From the IMG/VR virus record IMGVR_UViG_3300046534_001090, positions 1 to 55,000 of that record: a DNA stretch of 55,000 nt, one strand, 5' to 3'. The stretch is from a virus. Positions 48,652 to 55,000 of the stretch are shown one piece after another. Position 1 is the first letter of the stretch. Each line of letters opens with the position of its first letter. Position numbers and translations under genes: made by a program. The notes under the pieces were generated by a model. The model worked only from the letters and a program-made list of their open reading frames with translations. It ran no database searches and was not told where the DNA came from.

Positions 48652-49578
48652 TTAGCTTTGCTCTTGATCGCTGGCCGGGGCTTCCTCAGTCGGCGCAGGC
48701 TTGGGTTTTAGTGTATTGATACCGGCCAGCTGCTCTTCAGTGAAGTTATACATAGTCCCAACAGTATCAATTATTGACTTGGTTGTTTTGCCGGCCTCAA
48801 CCGCTTTAGCCCATTTAGGAAGATTAGTTTTAAACTTTTCATCCGAGTAAAAGGGCAGCTCATTTTCTGGCACAGACTCACCTGGTATATCTGTCTCAGG
48901 ATCAGGTTCTATTCTGCCTGCACTATCATCAAGCTCTTCAGCTGCATAAACACCCATCAATGACTGAGGCGCAAAACGTCTAATGTACTTGCGAACTGCG
49001 GCATAGGTAATCTGCTGCTGGGGATCCAAGGCCCATCCGGTCGAGAAGCGCGGGTAACACTGGGCCAGTAAAACGGTTATCTCTCTAGGCTCAGTCTCGC
49101 CACTAAGAGTAGCGGTAACTTTAACGCCTAGACCTTCTTCGTCCTTTTTGTCCCAACCAGGCACGTAGTATTTCTTGTCATTTTTTTCGCTTGTCTGTTC
49201 CTTTACCTTGCCAAGTATCTTTTTCCAATCACCAATGAACTCAAAATTAGGCTGGGTCTTAAGCGCACCAGATGAAACAGCCACTGAGTTAATCAACTGA
49301 GCTTCATAACCTATGATGCCGCCAGGTGTAACAAACGTCTTCTGAGCCACTACATGAGGCAGCATGCCCCATTGCATGGCCTGCATTACCACCGCTAGGC
49401 AGTCTGAAGGCTTGCCGCGAAAGTGAATAGGGATAGTGGCAACACCTTTAGCCATAAAATCAGCAAACGTCATCATTGATTGAAGATTTTGCGGATTCAT
49501 TATCGACTGAGCTGTGCTCGGGCCTCTATCGTAAGTGCTGATAGCTGTTGAGTTGTTGTCTTCTGTGTTATCTGACAT
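48652..49578 (-). CDS. recT: RecT-family ssDNA annealing protein
   Basis: A 308-residue recombinase. The family segments are FRGKPSDCLAVVMQAMQWGM, then GIIGYEAQLINSVAVSSG, PREITVLLAQCYPRFSTGW (split) and QQQITYAAVRKYIRRFAP. RecT-type proteins anneal complementary single strands after 5'-end resection. Length fits. The C-terminus is Pro/Glu/Ala-rich and acidic. AGGAG precedes ATG 49578. It forms a recombination pair with the following exonuclease and needs SSB (2485-2979). Confidence 0.9.
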   Translation of the reverse strand: MSDNTEDNNSTAISTYDRGPSTAQSIMNPQNLQSMMTFADFMAKGVATIPIHFRGKPSDCLAVVMQAMQWGMLPHVVAQKTFVTPGGIIGYEAQLINSVAVSSGALKTQPNFEFIGDWKKILGKVKEQTSEKNDKKYYVPGWDKKDEEGLGVKVTATLSGETEPREITVLLAQCYPRFSTGWALDPQQQITYAAVRKYIRRFAPQSLMGVYAAEELDDSAGRIEPDPETDIPGESVPENELPFYSDEKFKTNLPKWAKAVEAGKTTKSIIDTVGTMYNFTEEQLAGINTLKPKPAPTEEAPASDQEQS

Positions 49579-49619
49579 TATTTTCTCCTGAAAAATAAAG
49601 TACGGGTTAGATAGTTTGG

Positions 49620-49787
49620 CTATTTGCCATCATCGATGAAGAATTCATCAAAGGCATCCATTGCACTGGACATAAGATCGGCGTCATCTGAATCTATTTC
49701 GACAGGGGAATGATAATTGTCGTTCGGGGCTTCGCCGGGAGAGGCAACGCGATTGGGGTCATCCGGTATATCGTATTTTCTTGGCAT
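49620..49787 (-). CDS. 55-residue acidic hypothetical protein
   Basis: ATG 49787 is preceded by AGGAGG, the best Shine-Dalgarno of the leftward operon. The protein starts MPRKYDIPDD and is strongly acidic at the end (DSDDADLMSSAMDAFDEFF). It is the first gene after the leftward promoter, so it is probably expressed early and strongly. No family recognised; DNA mimicry or a recruitment peptide is conceivable, but unsupported. Confidence 0.6.
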   Translation of the reverse strand: MPRKYDIPDDPNRVASPGEAPNDNYHSPVEIDSDDADLMSSAMDAFDEFFIDDGK

Positions 49788-49828
49788 TTCCTGCCTCCTA
49801 ATTCCATTAAGATCAAACTACGGAGTGA

Positions 49829-49858
49829 ATTATGGTCCTAATGAATGCTTGCTGTCAA
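49829..49858 (-). promoter_or_regulatory. Leftward early promoter candidate
   Basis: On the minus strand TTGACA (49858-49853) and CATAAT (49834-49829) are 18 bases apart. The -35 is perfect and the -10 has one change. It would drive the recT-rdgC-peptidase operon. Confidence 0.75.
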
Positions 49859-49877
49859 CACTTTTGCGCTAAATAGT

Positions 49878-49907
49878 TTGCGTGTAGAAAATATACCATG
49901 CTAAGAT
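49878..49907 (+). promoter_or_regulatory. Rightward early promoter candidate
   Basis: TTGCGT (49878-49883) and TAAGAT (49902-49907) are separated by 18 bases, and TGC extends the -10 box. Two TTTGCG words, at about 49863 and 49877, lie beside it and could be operator half-sites. It would drive the small regulator and replication genes. Confidence 0.55.
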
Positions 49908-49935
49908 TCGCTTGAAATTTACTAAGGAGCTATTT

Positions 49936-50169
49936 ATGACCATTAAGCTAAAAGACAAGCCAGCCTTCAAAGCATTAGCTGCCTTGAAGAAAGAGAGATA
50001 CACCCTTACAAATATTGTTGCCAAGATGCCAAAGGCAAAGGCTTGCAGTATTTCTAACCTAAGTCGCATTGCGAAGGGAAAGCAGGATTGCTGGCCTGAA
50101 CTGGAAAAAACCATTATTGCCGTAAAAATCAAACTTATTGGACCTGATAGCAAAGCAACAAAGGATTAG
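49936..50169 (+). CDS. Putative helix-turn-helix regulator
   Basis: A 77-residue basic protein from ATG 49936, with AAGGAG seven bases upstream; the TTG 24 bases earlier is not needed. The middle (TLTNIVAKMPKAKACSISNL with SRIAKGKQDCW) reads as a helix-turn-helix, similar to small Cro-like repressors. It is the first gene behind the rightward promoter in the divergent control region, which is where such regulators sit. DNA binding is inferred. Confidence 0.55.
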   Translation: MTIKLKDKPAFKALAALKKERYTLTNIVAKMPKAKACSISNLSRIAKGKQDCWPELEKTIIAVKIKLIGPDSKATKD

Positions 50170-50171
50170 TA

Positions 50172-50975
50172 ATGCACTTTTACTCTTGGAATATTGGTGA
50201 CTTTAATCTCCATACATCGCATTTAACCCTTGAGGAAGAGGGGGTTTATCGCCGTCTTTTGGATTTCTATTACGACACAGAGCTGCCGATACCAATAAAA
50301 ACCCAGCCGGTTATTCGTAGGTTACGATTGCTTTCTTACGAGCCTATAGTGGCATCTATTTTGGAAGAGTTTTTCTTTAAGCAGGCTGATGGGTGGCACA
50401 ATTTAAGGGCTGATATTGAGATAGATGACTATCACGCCAAGGCTAGGACAGCTAGGGTAAACGGCAAAAAAGGAGGAAGACCCAAGAAGAATGGGGCTCC
50501 TAAAACCCAATCGGTTATTTTAAATAACCCAGAAGAAACCCAGCCGGTTATTTTAGCTAACCCAGACCTAACCCAGACGAAAGCTAAACAAGAACTAATA
50601 ACTAATAACGAAGAACTAATAACCAATAACTACGTTAATCCGTTTCCACGGCTTAAAAGTTTGAATGGAATAGATTTTTCTCTATGGCCTAATCTTCCAG
50701 GCGATAAGACCATGGCATCTTGGCTTAAGTGCCGAGCAAAGAAAAAACTCGTTAATAGCCAAGAGGCGATGGATCTTACTTTGCGCGAAGTTATCAAGGC
50801 TAGTGAGTTTGGGGCAAGCGCAAATGACTGCATCTGGATGGCTGCAGCTAGAGGTTGGGGAGGATTTAAGGCAGATTGGATTAAGAAAGATATTGCGAGC
50901 GATAACCCTAGTTACCAGGGCAATCTACTGAAATCTAAAATTGGATCAATAATGGACAGGAGCTGGGCCGAATGA
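50172..50975 (+). CDS. DUF1376 replication-associated protein
   Basis: A 267-residue protein with a clear DUF1376 domain at residues 1-100 (FYSWNIGDFNLHTSHLTLEE, EGVYRRLLDFYYDTE, ILEEFFF). DUF1376 proteins occupy the replication-initiation slot of many phages. A Lys/Arg linker (KKGGRPKKN) and Asn-rich repeats (TQPVIL, ELITNN twice) follow, then a small C-terminal domain with FSLWPNLPGDKTMASWLK. Likely a replisome organiser or helicase loader. The stop overlaps the methyltransferase start (ATGA). Confidence 0.8.
   Translation: MHFYSWNIGDFNLHTSHLTLEEEGVYRRLLDFYYDTELPIPIKTQPVIRRLRLLSYEPIVASILEEFFFKQADGWHNLRADIEIDDYHAKARTARVNGKKGGRPKKNGAPKTQSVILNNPEETQPVILANPDLTQTKAKQELITNNEELITNNYVNPFPRLKSLNGIDFSLWPNLPGDKTMASWLKCRAKKKLVNSQEAMDLTLREVIKASEFGASANDCIWMAAARGWGGFKADWIKKDIASDNPSYQGNLLKSKIGSIMDRSWAE
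50956..50975 (+). repeat. Direct repeat, left border of methyltransferase gene
   Basis: ACAGGAGCTGGGCCGAATGA. It carries the Shine-Dalgarno and start codon of the 50972 gene and differs from 51676-51695 by one base. Confidence 0.85.
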
Positions 50976-51670
50976 TCGAACTATTACACATTGACTGCAT
51001 GGAATACCTGAAAGGCCTTGAGGATAACGCTTTCGAGTTGGCGATTGTAGATCCTCCCTATGGGTTGGGGGAAGACGGGGGCACTAACCGTAACCATGGT
51101 GTAAAGCAAGCCAATGGAACGGTCCTAAACTGTTTTGATGGACAGTATAAAAATAAAAATTGGGATAAAGAGCCTCCATCGGAAAAATATTTTTTAGAGC
51201 TTTTTCGAGTTTCCAAAAATCAAATCATATGGGGGGCTAATTACCACCCGGTTGCACTTCAGGGCGGGGCTATTGTTTGGGATAAAGTTAATGATGGCGC
51301 TGATCAGTCAGGTGCAGAGATAGCGTTTTGCAGTCTTAATAATCGCGTGGATATAGTTAGATTTATGTGGCGCGGGATGATGCAAGGTTTGTCTGTTGAA
51401 AAAGGAACGGTGCAGCAAGGCAATAAAAAACTCAACGAGAAAAGAATTCATCCTACCCAAAAGCCTATAAAACTCTATGAATGGCTCTTAAAAAATTACG
51501 CCAAAGAAGGCGATGGGATCCTCGACACTCACCTAGGCTCAGCCTCGAGCGCAATAGCAGCACATTACGGCGGGTTTGATTTTGTAGGGTGCGAGCTTGA
51601 CGAAGATTACTACAAGGCGGCGGTAAAACGCTTTGACGCAGAAACAAAACAGCAGGCCATGCAATTATAA
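50972..51670 (+). CDS. DNA methyltransferase, N6_N4 type (DPPY)
   Basis: A 232-residue enzyme. DPPYGLG near residue 27 is the catalytic motif IV, following IELLHIDCMEYLKGL, a typical opening. Motif I-like GDGILDTHLGSASSAIAAH and FVGCELDEDYYKAAV lie near the C-terminus, giving the DPPY-before-SAM-motif (beta class) order. HPTQKP at residue 164 is also typical. GGGILDPF is altered to DTHLGS, so the cofactor motif deviates somewhat. It probably methylates adenine or cytosine in phage DNA, giving protection or regulation. The gene lies between two near-identical 20-bp repeats. Confidence 0.9.
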   Translation: MIELLHIDCMEYLKGLEDNAFELAIVDPPYGLGEDGGTNRNHGVKQANGTVLNCFDGQYKNKNWDKEPPSEKYFLELFRVSKNQIIWGANYHPVALQGGAIVWDKVNDGADQSGAEIAFCSLNNRVDIVRFMWRGMMQGLSVEKGTVQQGNKKLNEKRIHPTQKPIKLYEWLLKNYAKEGDGILDTHLGSASSAIAAHYGGFDFVGCELDEDYYKAAVKRFDAETKQQAMQL

Positions 51671-51675
51671 TTAAT

Positions 51676-51695
51676 ACAGGAGTTGGGCCGAATGA
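51676..51695 (+). repeat. Direct repeat, right border of methyltransferase gene
   Basis: ACAGGAGTTGGGCCGAATGA, one base different from 50956-50975. It provides the Shine-Dalgarno and start of the 51692 gene. Confidence 0.85.
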
Positions 51696-51904
51696 GCAAA
51701 AGTAGCTTTATAGAAGATCTAGGACTGTCTAAAGTAGGCGCTCGGATTACAGGAATACACAAAGGAGTCTATATAAACCTACCGATTCCTTCTTGTAGTG
51801 ATCAAGACTGGCCGGCTGAGATTATAAAGGGACTAAATCAACAGCTTCAACAGACCTCTCAAGCCCAGCGACCAGCGAAGGAGCAGTGCCTAGATGAAGA
51901 CTAA
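51692..51904 (+). CDS. Hypothetical small protein
   Basis: A 70-residue protein. ATG 51692 lies nine bases after AGGAG; TTG 51683 directly touches it. It contains SKVGARITGIHKGVYINLPI and a Gln-rich acidic end. It overlaps the next gene by 11 bases. No family recognised. Confidence 0.55.
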   Translation: MSKSSFIEDLGLSKVGARITGIHKGVYINLPIPSCSDQDWPAEIIKGLNQQLQQTSQAQRPAKEQCLDED

Positions 51905-52295
51905 ACCAGATTTCAAGATTGGAGAGAACTACCTGCACCGTTGGTGGATATTGCCTAGAAACCGATATTTCAATATTTATCTTCATCGCTTCTATCGCTC
52001 GGATGATGATAGAGCTCTACATGATCACCCTTGGTGGAACTGCAGCATTATCTTGAGTGGATCTTACCGGGAGCATTTTAAGGCTCGAAGTGTCATTAGA
52101 AAGGCCGGTGACATTATATTTCGATTTCCTAAGACTGCTCATAGGATCGAATTATTAGATGGTCCAGTAACTACACTATTCCTTACAGGCCCGAAGATAA
52201 GGGATTGGGGGTTTCATTGCCCGAAGGGATGGCGGCATTGGAAAGATTTCACTAATCCAGAAAACAGCGGATTACCTGGCAGGGGTTGCGATTGA
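51894..52295 (+). CDS. Cupin-like phage protein
   Basis: A 133-residue protein. HDHPWWNCSIILSGSYREHF looks like cupin motif 1 with its His-x-His pair and later Glu/His, and AGDIIFRFPKTAHRIEL fits motif 2 with a metal-binding His. The ending GFHCPKGWRHWKDF is Trp-rich. Similar proteins are frequent in phages, without known function; a 2-oxoglutarate or metal-dependent role is possible. Confidence 0.7.
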   Translation: MKTKPDFKIGENYLHRWWILPRNRYFNIYLHRFYRSDDDRALHDHPWWNCSIILSGSYREHFKARSVIRKAGDIIFRFPKTAHRIELLDGPVTTLFLTGPKIRDWGFHCPKGWRHWKDFTNPENSGLPGRGCD

Positions 52296-52795
52296 AAAAT
52301 ATACACCTTAAAAAAACTCAGTACGGATTTGAGGCAGCTACCGAAGAAGACCTTGAAGCTATCAGCTTGTACCCAGAAGGTTGTTTTTGTGTTGGCGATA
52401 TCGTTAAGCCCCGGAACGCTGAATTCCATAGATTGGGAATGGGATTACTGAGGTTTGGCTATAAGTATTTTGATCCACCAGGAAGCGTAATGGTCGATGG
52501 TGTTGAGGTTCCGGTAACAAAGAGCTTTGAGGCATACCGGAAACTGGTGACTATTAAGGCTGGATACTATGACGCAGTATCTACGTTCGATGGGAGAGGA
52601 ATAGTCTTAGAAGCTCACTCAATCAGTTACAGCGGCATGGAAGATGGCGAATTCCGAGAGTATTACAAGAATGTTAAGGATCTATTGTGGAGTGAGATAT
52701 TCAGCTCTTACGATGGATGGACAGAAGATCAGTATAACGAAGCAGTACAAAACTACATGGACGGTAAATACGGGAATATCAATGCCAAAAAGTAA
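52292..52795 (+). CDS. DUF1367-like protein
   Basis: A 167-residue protein; TTG 52292 is favoured because AGGGG lies seven bases upstream, while TTG 52286 is too close. It resembles DUF1367 of lambdoid phages: VKPRNAEFHRLGMGLLRFG, then FEAYRKLVTIKAGYYDAV, and the ending EIFSSYDGWTEDQYNEAVQN. In lambdoid genomes these genes neighbour nin-region recombination genes, and here a Ref-like nuclease and RusA follow. Biochemical function unknown. Confidence 0.75.
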   Translation: MKNIHLKKTQYGFEAATEEDLEAISLYPEGCFCVGDIVKPRNAEFHRLGMGLLRFGYKYFDPPGSVMVDGVEVPVTKSFEAYRKLVTIKAGYYDAVSTFDGRGIVLEAHSISYSGMEDGEFREYYKNVKDLLWSEIFSSYDGWTEDQYNEAVQNYMDGKYGNINAKK

Positions 52796-53162
52796 AACAT
52801 CAGGGGTCAATAAAAAGTTAAGCCAAGCAGGGATTGCAGCCTGGTTAGGAAGTGTAGCCGATTACGGCTGTGTTGTTTCAAGGGAGTCTAGTGTCGAGGT
52901 TCATCATGTATATGGCCGAACGTATAAGCACAACAAAACATTGATTGGCCATTTATATGTTTTGCCATTAGCTATCAGATATCACAATGTTCACAGCAAT
53001 CACTTTGCCAATGTTACGCACTGGCCCAAAAGGTTTGGTATTGAGTTTGGTTATCAGCGCGACCTGTTTAAAAATATGTGTCTGTCAATGATCGAAGATG
53101 GCATTGATGTTCCTATATCCGCAGAAGAAATGGATGCAATACTCGATTCACCACTTAGGTAA
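52782..53162 (+). CDS. Ref-like (RecA-dependent nuclease family) protein
   Basis: A 126-residue protein from ATG 52782. VEVHHVYGRTYKHNKT, then HLYVLPLAIRYHN and a C-terminal helix around GIEFGYQRDLF, resemble the HNH-like fold of P1 Ref, which cuts DNA at RecA filaments. The His-His pair could bind metal. P1 Ref has a longer N-terminus, which is missing here. Neighbours (DUF1367, Dam, RusA) support a recombination setting. Confidence 0.65.
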   Translation: MPKSKTSGVNKKLSQAGIAAWLGSVADYGCVVSRESSVEVHHVYGRTYKHNKTLIGHLYVLPLAIRYHNVHSNHFANVTHWPKRFGIEFGYQRDLFKNMCLSMIEDGIDVPISAEEMDAILDSPLR

Positions 53163-53167
53163 TAAAA

Positions 53168-53656
53168 ATGAAAGGAATGAGCGGGCATCAAAGCCATGCA
53201 ATGTTAAAAGATGAGTGGCTAACCCCACCAAGTATAATTTCAAAATTAGGTTCTTTTGATTTAGACCCTTGTTCACCTATAGATCGACCCTGGGATACAG
53301 CCAAAACACATTACACGCTAATCGATGATGGATTGAACAAAGATTGGTTTGGCCGCGTTTGGTGTAATCCTCCCTATGGTAAAGAGGCTGCAGTTTGGCT
53401 TTCAAGAATGGCTTTTCATGGAAGTGGAATTTCATTGATTTTTGCAAGAACAGAAACAAAAATGTTTTTTGACCATGTTTGGGGGAAAGCCACCGGACTG
53501 CTTTTTATTAAAGGAAGATTATATTTTCATCATGTTAATGGCTCAAAGGCAAAATCTAATGCTGGTGCGCCTTCTGTGCTTATTTCCTATGGTGAAAATG
53601 ATGCTAATTATTTAATGAATTGCGGTATTGATGGAAAATTTATTGATCTGAGGTAG
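53168..53656 (+). CDS. dam: Phage N-6-adenine methyltransferase (Dam-like)
   Basis: A 162-residue protein of the phage Dam family. DEWLTPPSIISKLGSFDLDP opens the domain, RVWCNPPYGKEAAVWL is the catalytic NPPY motif, and IFARTETKMFFDHVWGK followed by FIKGRLYF are typical of this short family. It methylates adenine in phage DNA, probably to resist restriction. It is separate from the enzyme at 50972, so two free methyltransferases plus one domain in the giant protein are present. Confidence 0.92.
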   Translation: MKGMSGHQSHAMLKDEWLTPPSIISKLGSFDLDPCSPIDRPWDTAKTHYTLIDDGLNKDWFGRVWCNPPYGKEAAVWLSRMAFHGSGISLIFARTETKMFFDHVWGKATGLLFIKGRLYFHHVNGSKAKSNAGAPSVLISYGENDANYLMNCGIDGKFIDLR

Positions 53657-53658
53657 AT

Positions 53659-54000
53659 ATGCCAAGAATTAACATTAAGCCACTAAGCGTAAACGAAGCA
53701 TGGAAAGGCCGGCGATTCAGAACGGATAAATACAAAGCCTACCAGCAGCATTGCTCGCTAATACTGCCTAGAAAGATCGATGTGCCTGAAGGCAAGTTGA
53801 AGCTCACTTTGATATTCGGCCTATCTAATATGGAAGCTGATTACGACAATCCCATTAAACCCTTTCAGGACATTATTTCAGCTAAGTACGGATTTAATGA
53901 CAATAGGATCTATGCGGGCTATCAGGAGAAGGTTGAGGTTGATAAAGGGAGTGAATTTATAGCCTTTAAGCTAGAGGCTTTCAAATCTTCATTAAAATGA
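53659..54000 (+). CDS. rusA: RusA-like Holliday junction resolvase
   Basis: A 113-residue protein, near the 120 residues of E. coli RusA. The conserved acidic core is ADYDNPIKPFQDII followed by GFNDNRI, which supplies the catalytic Asp residues. SVNEAWKGRRFRTDKYKAY matches the N-terminal RusA strand-helix with basic residues. It cuts branched recombination intermediates before packaging. Starts two bases after dam. Confidence 0.93.
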   Translation: MPRINIKPLSVNEAWKGRRFRTDKYKAYQQHCSLILPRKIDVPEGKLKLTLIFGLSNMEADYDNPIKPFQDIISAKYGFNDNRIYAGYQEKVEVDKGSEFIAFKLEAFKSSLK

Positions 54001-54077
54001 CGCAAAAACACTTGCGGTATAGTTAATATTAGAATACTCTTAAATCCTAGATCGAAAATTAATAGCAGGAGAGCTAT

Positions 54078-54383
54078 ATGAAAATCGTAAGTAACCATTA
54101 CCCCAAAGTATGTCATGCCAAGCCCGGCGATATAATTCAGCTTCTTGAAGATGATAGTGAGCCCGGCAAAGGTTTGTATATGGTTTGTATTTATTGGCGA
54201 GAAGGCCAAAAGAAAAGCAGAAAACCGCTTAACGGCTTGAATGGCCTTTATAATATTGAGCAGCCATTGTTTTTGGTAAATATTGAAACTGGTGAAGCCA
54301 AGAACATGATTCACTTATCAGAAAGAGCAAGCATTATTAATGATGCTGAGTTGGTTGTTCCTGGTGTGACATTGGAATCTTGA
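54078..54383 (+). CDS. Hypothetical protein
   Basis: A 101-residue protein with GCAGGAGAG upstream of ATG 54078. Beta-rich with an IIQLLEDDSEPGKGLYMVCI segment and a basic turn (QKKSRKPLN). The 77-base gap before it carries TTGCGG and an AT-rich stretch that might be a promoter. No family recognised. Confidence 0.6.
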   Translation: MKIVSNHYPKVCHAKPGDIIQLLEDDSEPGKGLYMVCIYWREGQKKSRKPLNGLNGLYNIEQPLFLVNIETGEAKNMIHLSERASIINDAELVVPGVTLES

Positions 54384-54490
54384 TTAATTAAACAATCTCA
54401 AACAAGCCTCTTAATTGGGGCTTTGTGGGTGAAAGACATAAGAGTTTTAAAATTCCCGGCAACGGCCTTAACTACTTAAAAGACTGATCA

Positions 54491-54769
54491 ATGCCTAATA
54501 AAAAATGCAGGGAGCTAACTAAAAAAGAATTTAGCGATTACGCCAGCGGCATGAGCGTTAAAGAAATAGCAGTTGGCAAAGACATAAGTCATTCCAGTAT
54601 TAATAAAAAACTGAAAGAGGTCGGTGTTATAAGAAGTAAAGAAGATGCCGTAAAACTTGCTCGGTCGCGTAATTCAGATGTAACTAGCCAAAGTAATTTG
54701 ACCCCAAAAGGGAAAGGCAATTCTTATAATGGCTTCCTTTCGCAAGACTGGCTTAGTCGCAAGCTATAG
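54491..54769 (+). CDS. Putative helix-turn-helix protein
   Basis: A 92-residue basic protein. ELTKKEFSDYASGMSVKEIA, then HSSINKKLKEVGV, reads as a helix-turn-helix of the resolvase/HTH_23 kind, followed by a Ser/Asn-rich tail. The Shine-Dalgarno is weak. A weak hairpin (AAGCCTC/GGGGCTT, 54404-54423) lies in the gap before it. Regulation of nearby genes is possible. Confidence 0.55.
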   Translation: MPNKKCRELTKKEFSDYASGMSVKEIAVGKDISHSSINKKLKEVGVIRSKEDAVKLARSRNSDVTSQSNLTPKGKGNSYNGFLSQDWLSRKL

Positions 54770-54789
54770 ACAAATAAGGAATGATGACA

Positions 54790-55000
54790 ATGCAGACCCA
54801 TTTAACTCAGCAGCATTTAAAGAATAACCCAGAGAAACTAGCTCGGTTCAATAAAGTAATAATTCGATCAGGGCAATGGGGGTATTGGTGGCGCGCAAAT
54901 GGGGCCGGATACACGGAGAGAATTGAGGAAGCAGGAATTTACGAAGTAAACGATGCTTGGCTTTCCGTCAAACACTGCGGGCCTGAAAAGAAAATCGTAC
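54790..55000 (+). CDS. Hypothetical protein, 3' end outside window
   Basis: The frame is open to the end of the window for 70 codons. ATG 54790 is nine bases after AAGGA; ATG 54781 and 54784 are in frame but too close. The protein begins MQTHLTQQHLKNNPEKLARF and has Trp-rich QWGYWWRANGAGYTERIE. It resembles short accessory proteins of phage early regions, without known function. Confidence 0.55.
   Translation, partial: MQTHLTQQHLKNNPEKLARFNKVIIRSGQWGYWWRANGAGYTERIEEAGIYEVNDAWLSVKHCGPEKKIV

Noticed and set aside
1-55000. Integrase, attachment sites or lysogeny module
   Set aside because: No recombinase, excisionase or clear CI-like repressor was recognised; the window is incomplete, so a temperate lifestyle is not excluded.

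Overview
The window is tailed-phage DNA (Caudoviricetes), probably a virus with a short, podovirus-like tail. I see no bacterial housekeeping, rRNA or tRNA genes. It carries a full packaging, capsid and tail block: small and large terminase, a 768-residue portal, scaffold, N4-gp56-type major capsid protein, SU10-like adaptor and nozzle. No long-tail genes (sheath, tube, tape measure) are visible. The host is inferred, not seen: RdgC, CsrA and RusA homologues, Shine-Dalgarno starts and sigma70-like promoters point to a proteobacterium, most likely a gammaproteobacterium. Genes are cut at both ends, so the replicon is larger than 55 kb. No integrase was recognised, so lifestyle is open.

Layout. 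(1) 1-1949, rightward: small accessory genes separated by six copies of a 20-bp junction that holds both the upstream stop codon and the downstream Shine-Dalgarno. One slot holds a structured non-coding element instead of a gene. (2) 2050-6197: secreted small protein, SSB, and a putative lysis/envelope module (membrane protein, lytic transglycosylase-like enzyme, class-3 lipase, small lipoprotein, small membrane proteins). (3) 6253-9087: putative surface/fibre proteins. (4) 9135-29814: gp49-like protein, two genes with Tat-like leaders, packaging, head and tail genes, then the start of the ejection-protein cluster. (5) 29814-40778: one 3,654-residue polyvalent virion protein with adenine-methyltransferase, zincin-like and ADP-ribosyltransferase-like modules.

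(6) 40775-49787, leftward: an operon with RecT, a YqaJ-type exonuclease, a DnaQ-like exonuclease, CsrA, RdgC, a papain-family cysteine peptidase and many small proteins. (7) 49936-55000, rightward: a small putative regulator, a DUF1376 replication protein, two DNA methyltransferases, a cupin-like protein, DUF1367, a Ref-like nuclease and RusA. Divergent promoter candidates lie between regions 6 and 7. A strong rightward terminator at 41297-41320 would stop late transcripts after they cross the convergent junction.

Working together: regions 6 and 7 look like early DNA replication, recombination and modification functions, plus host-directed regulators (CsrA, RdgC, peptidase). Regions 2-5 look like late virion and lysis functions. 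Several start codons were moved from the longest open frame to a site with a Shine-Dalgarno; reasons are given per gene. About 40% of the genes have no recognisable function.
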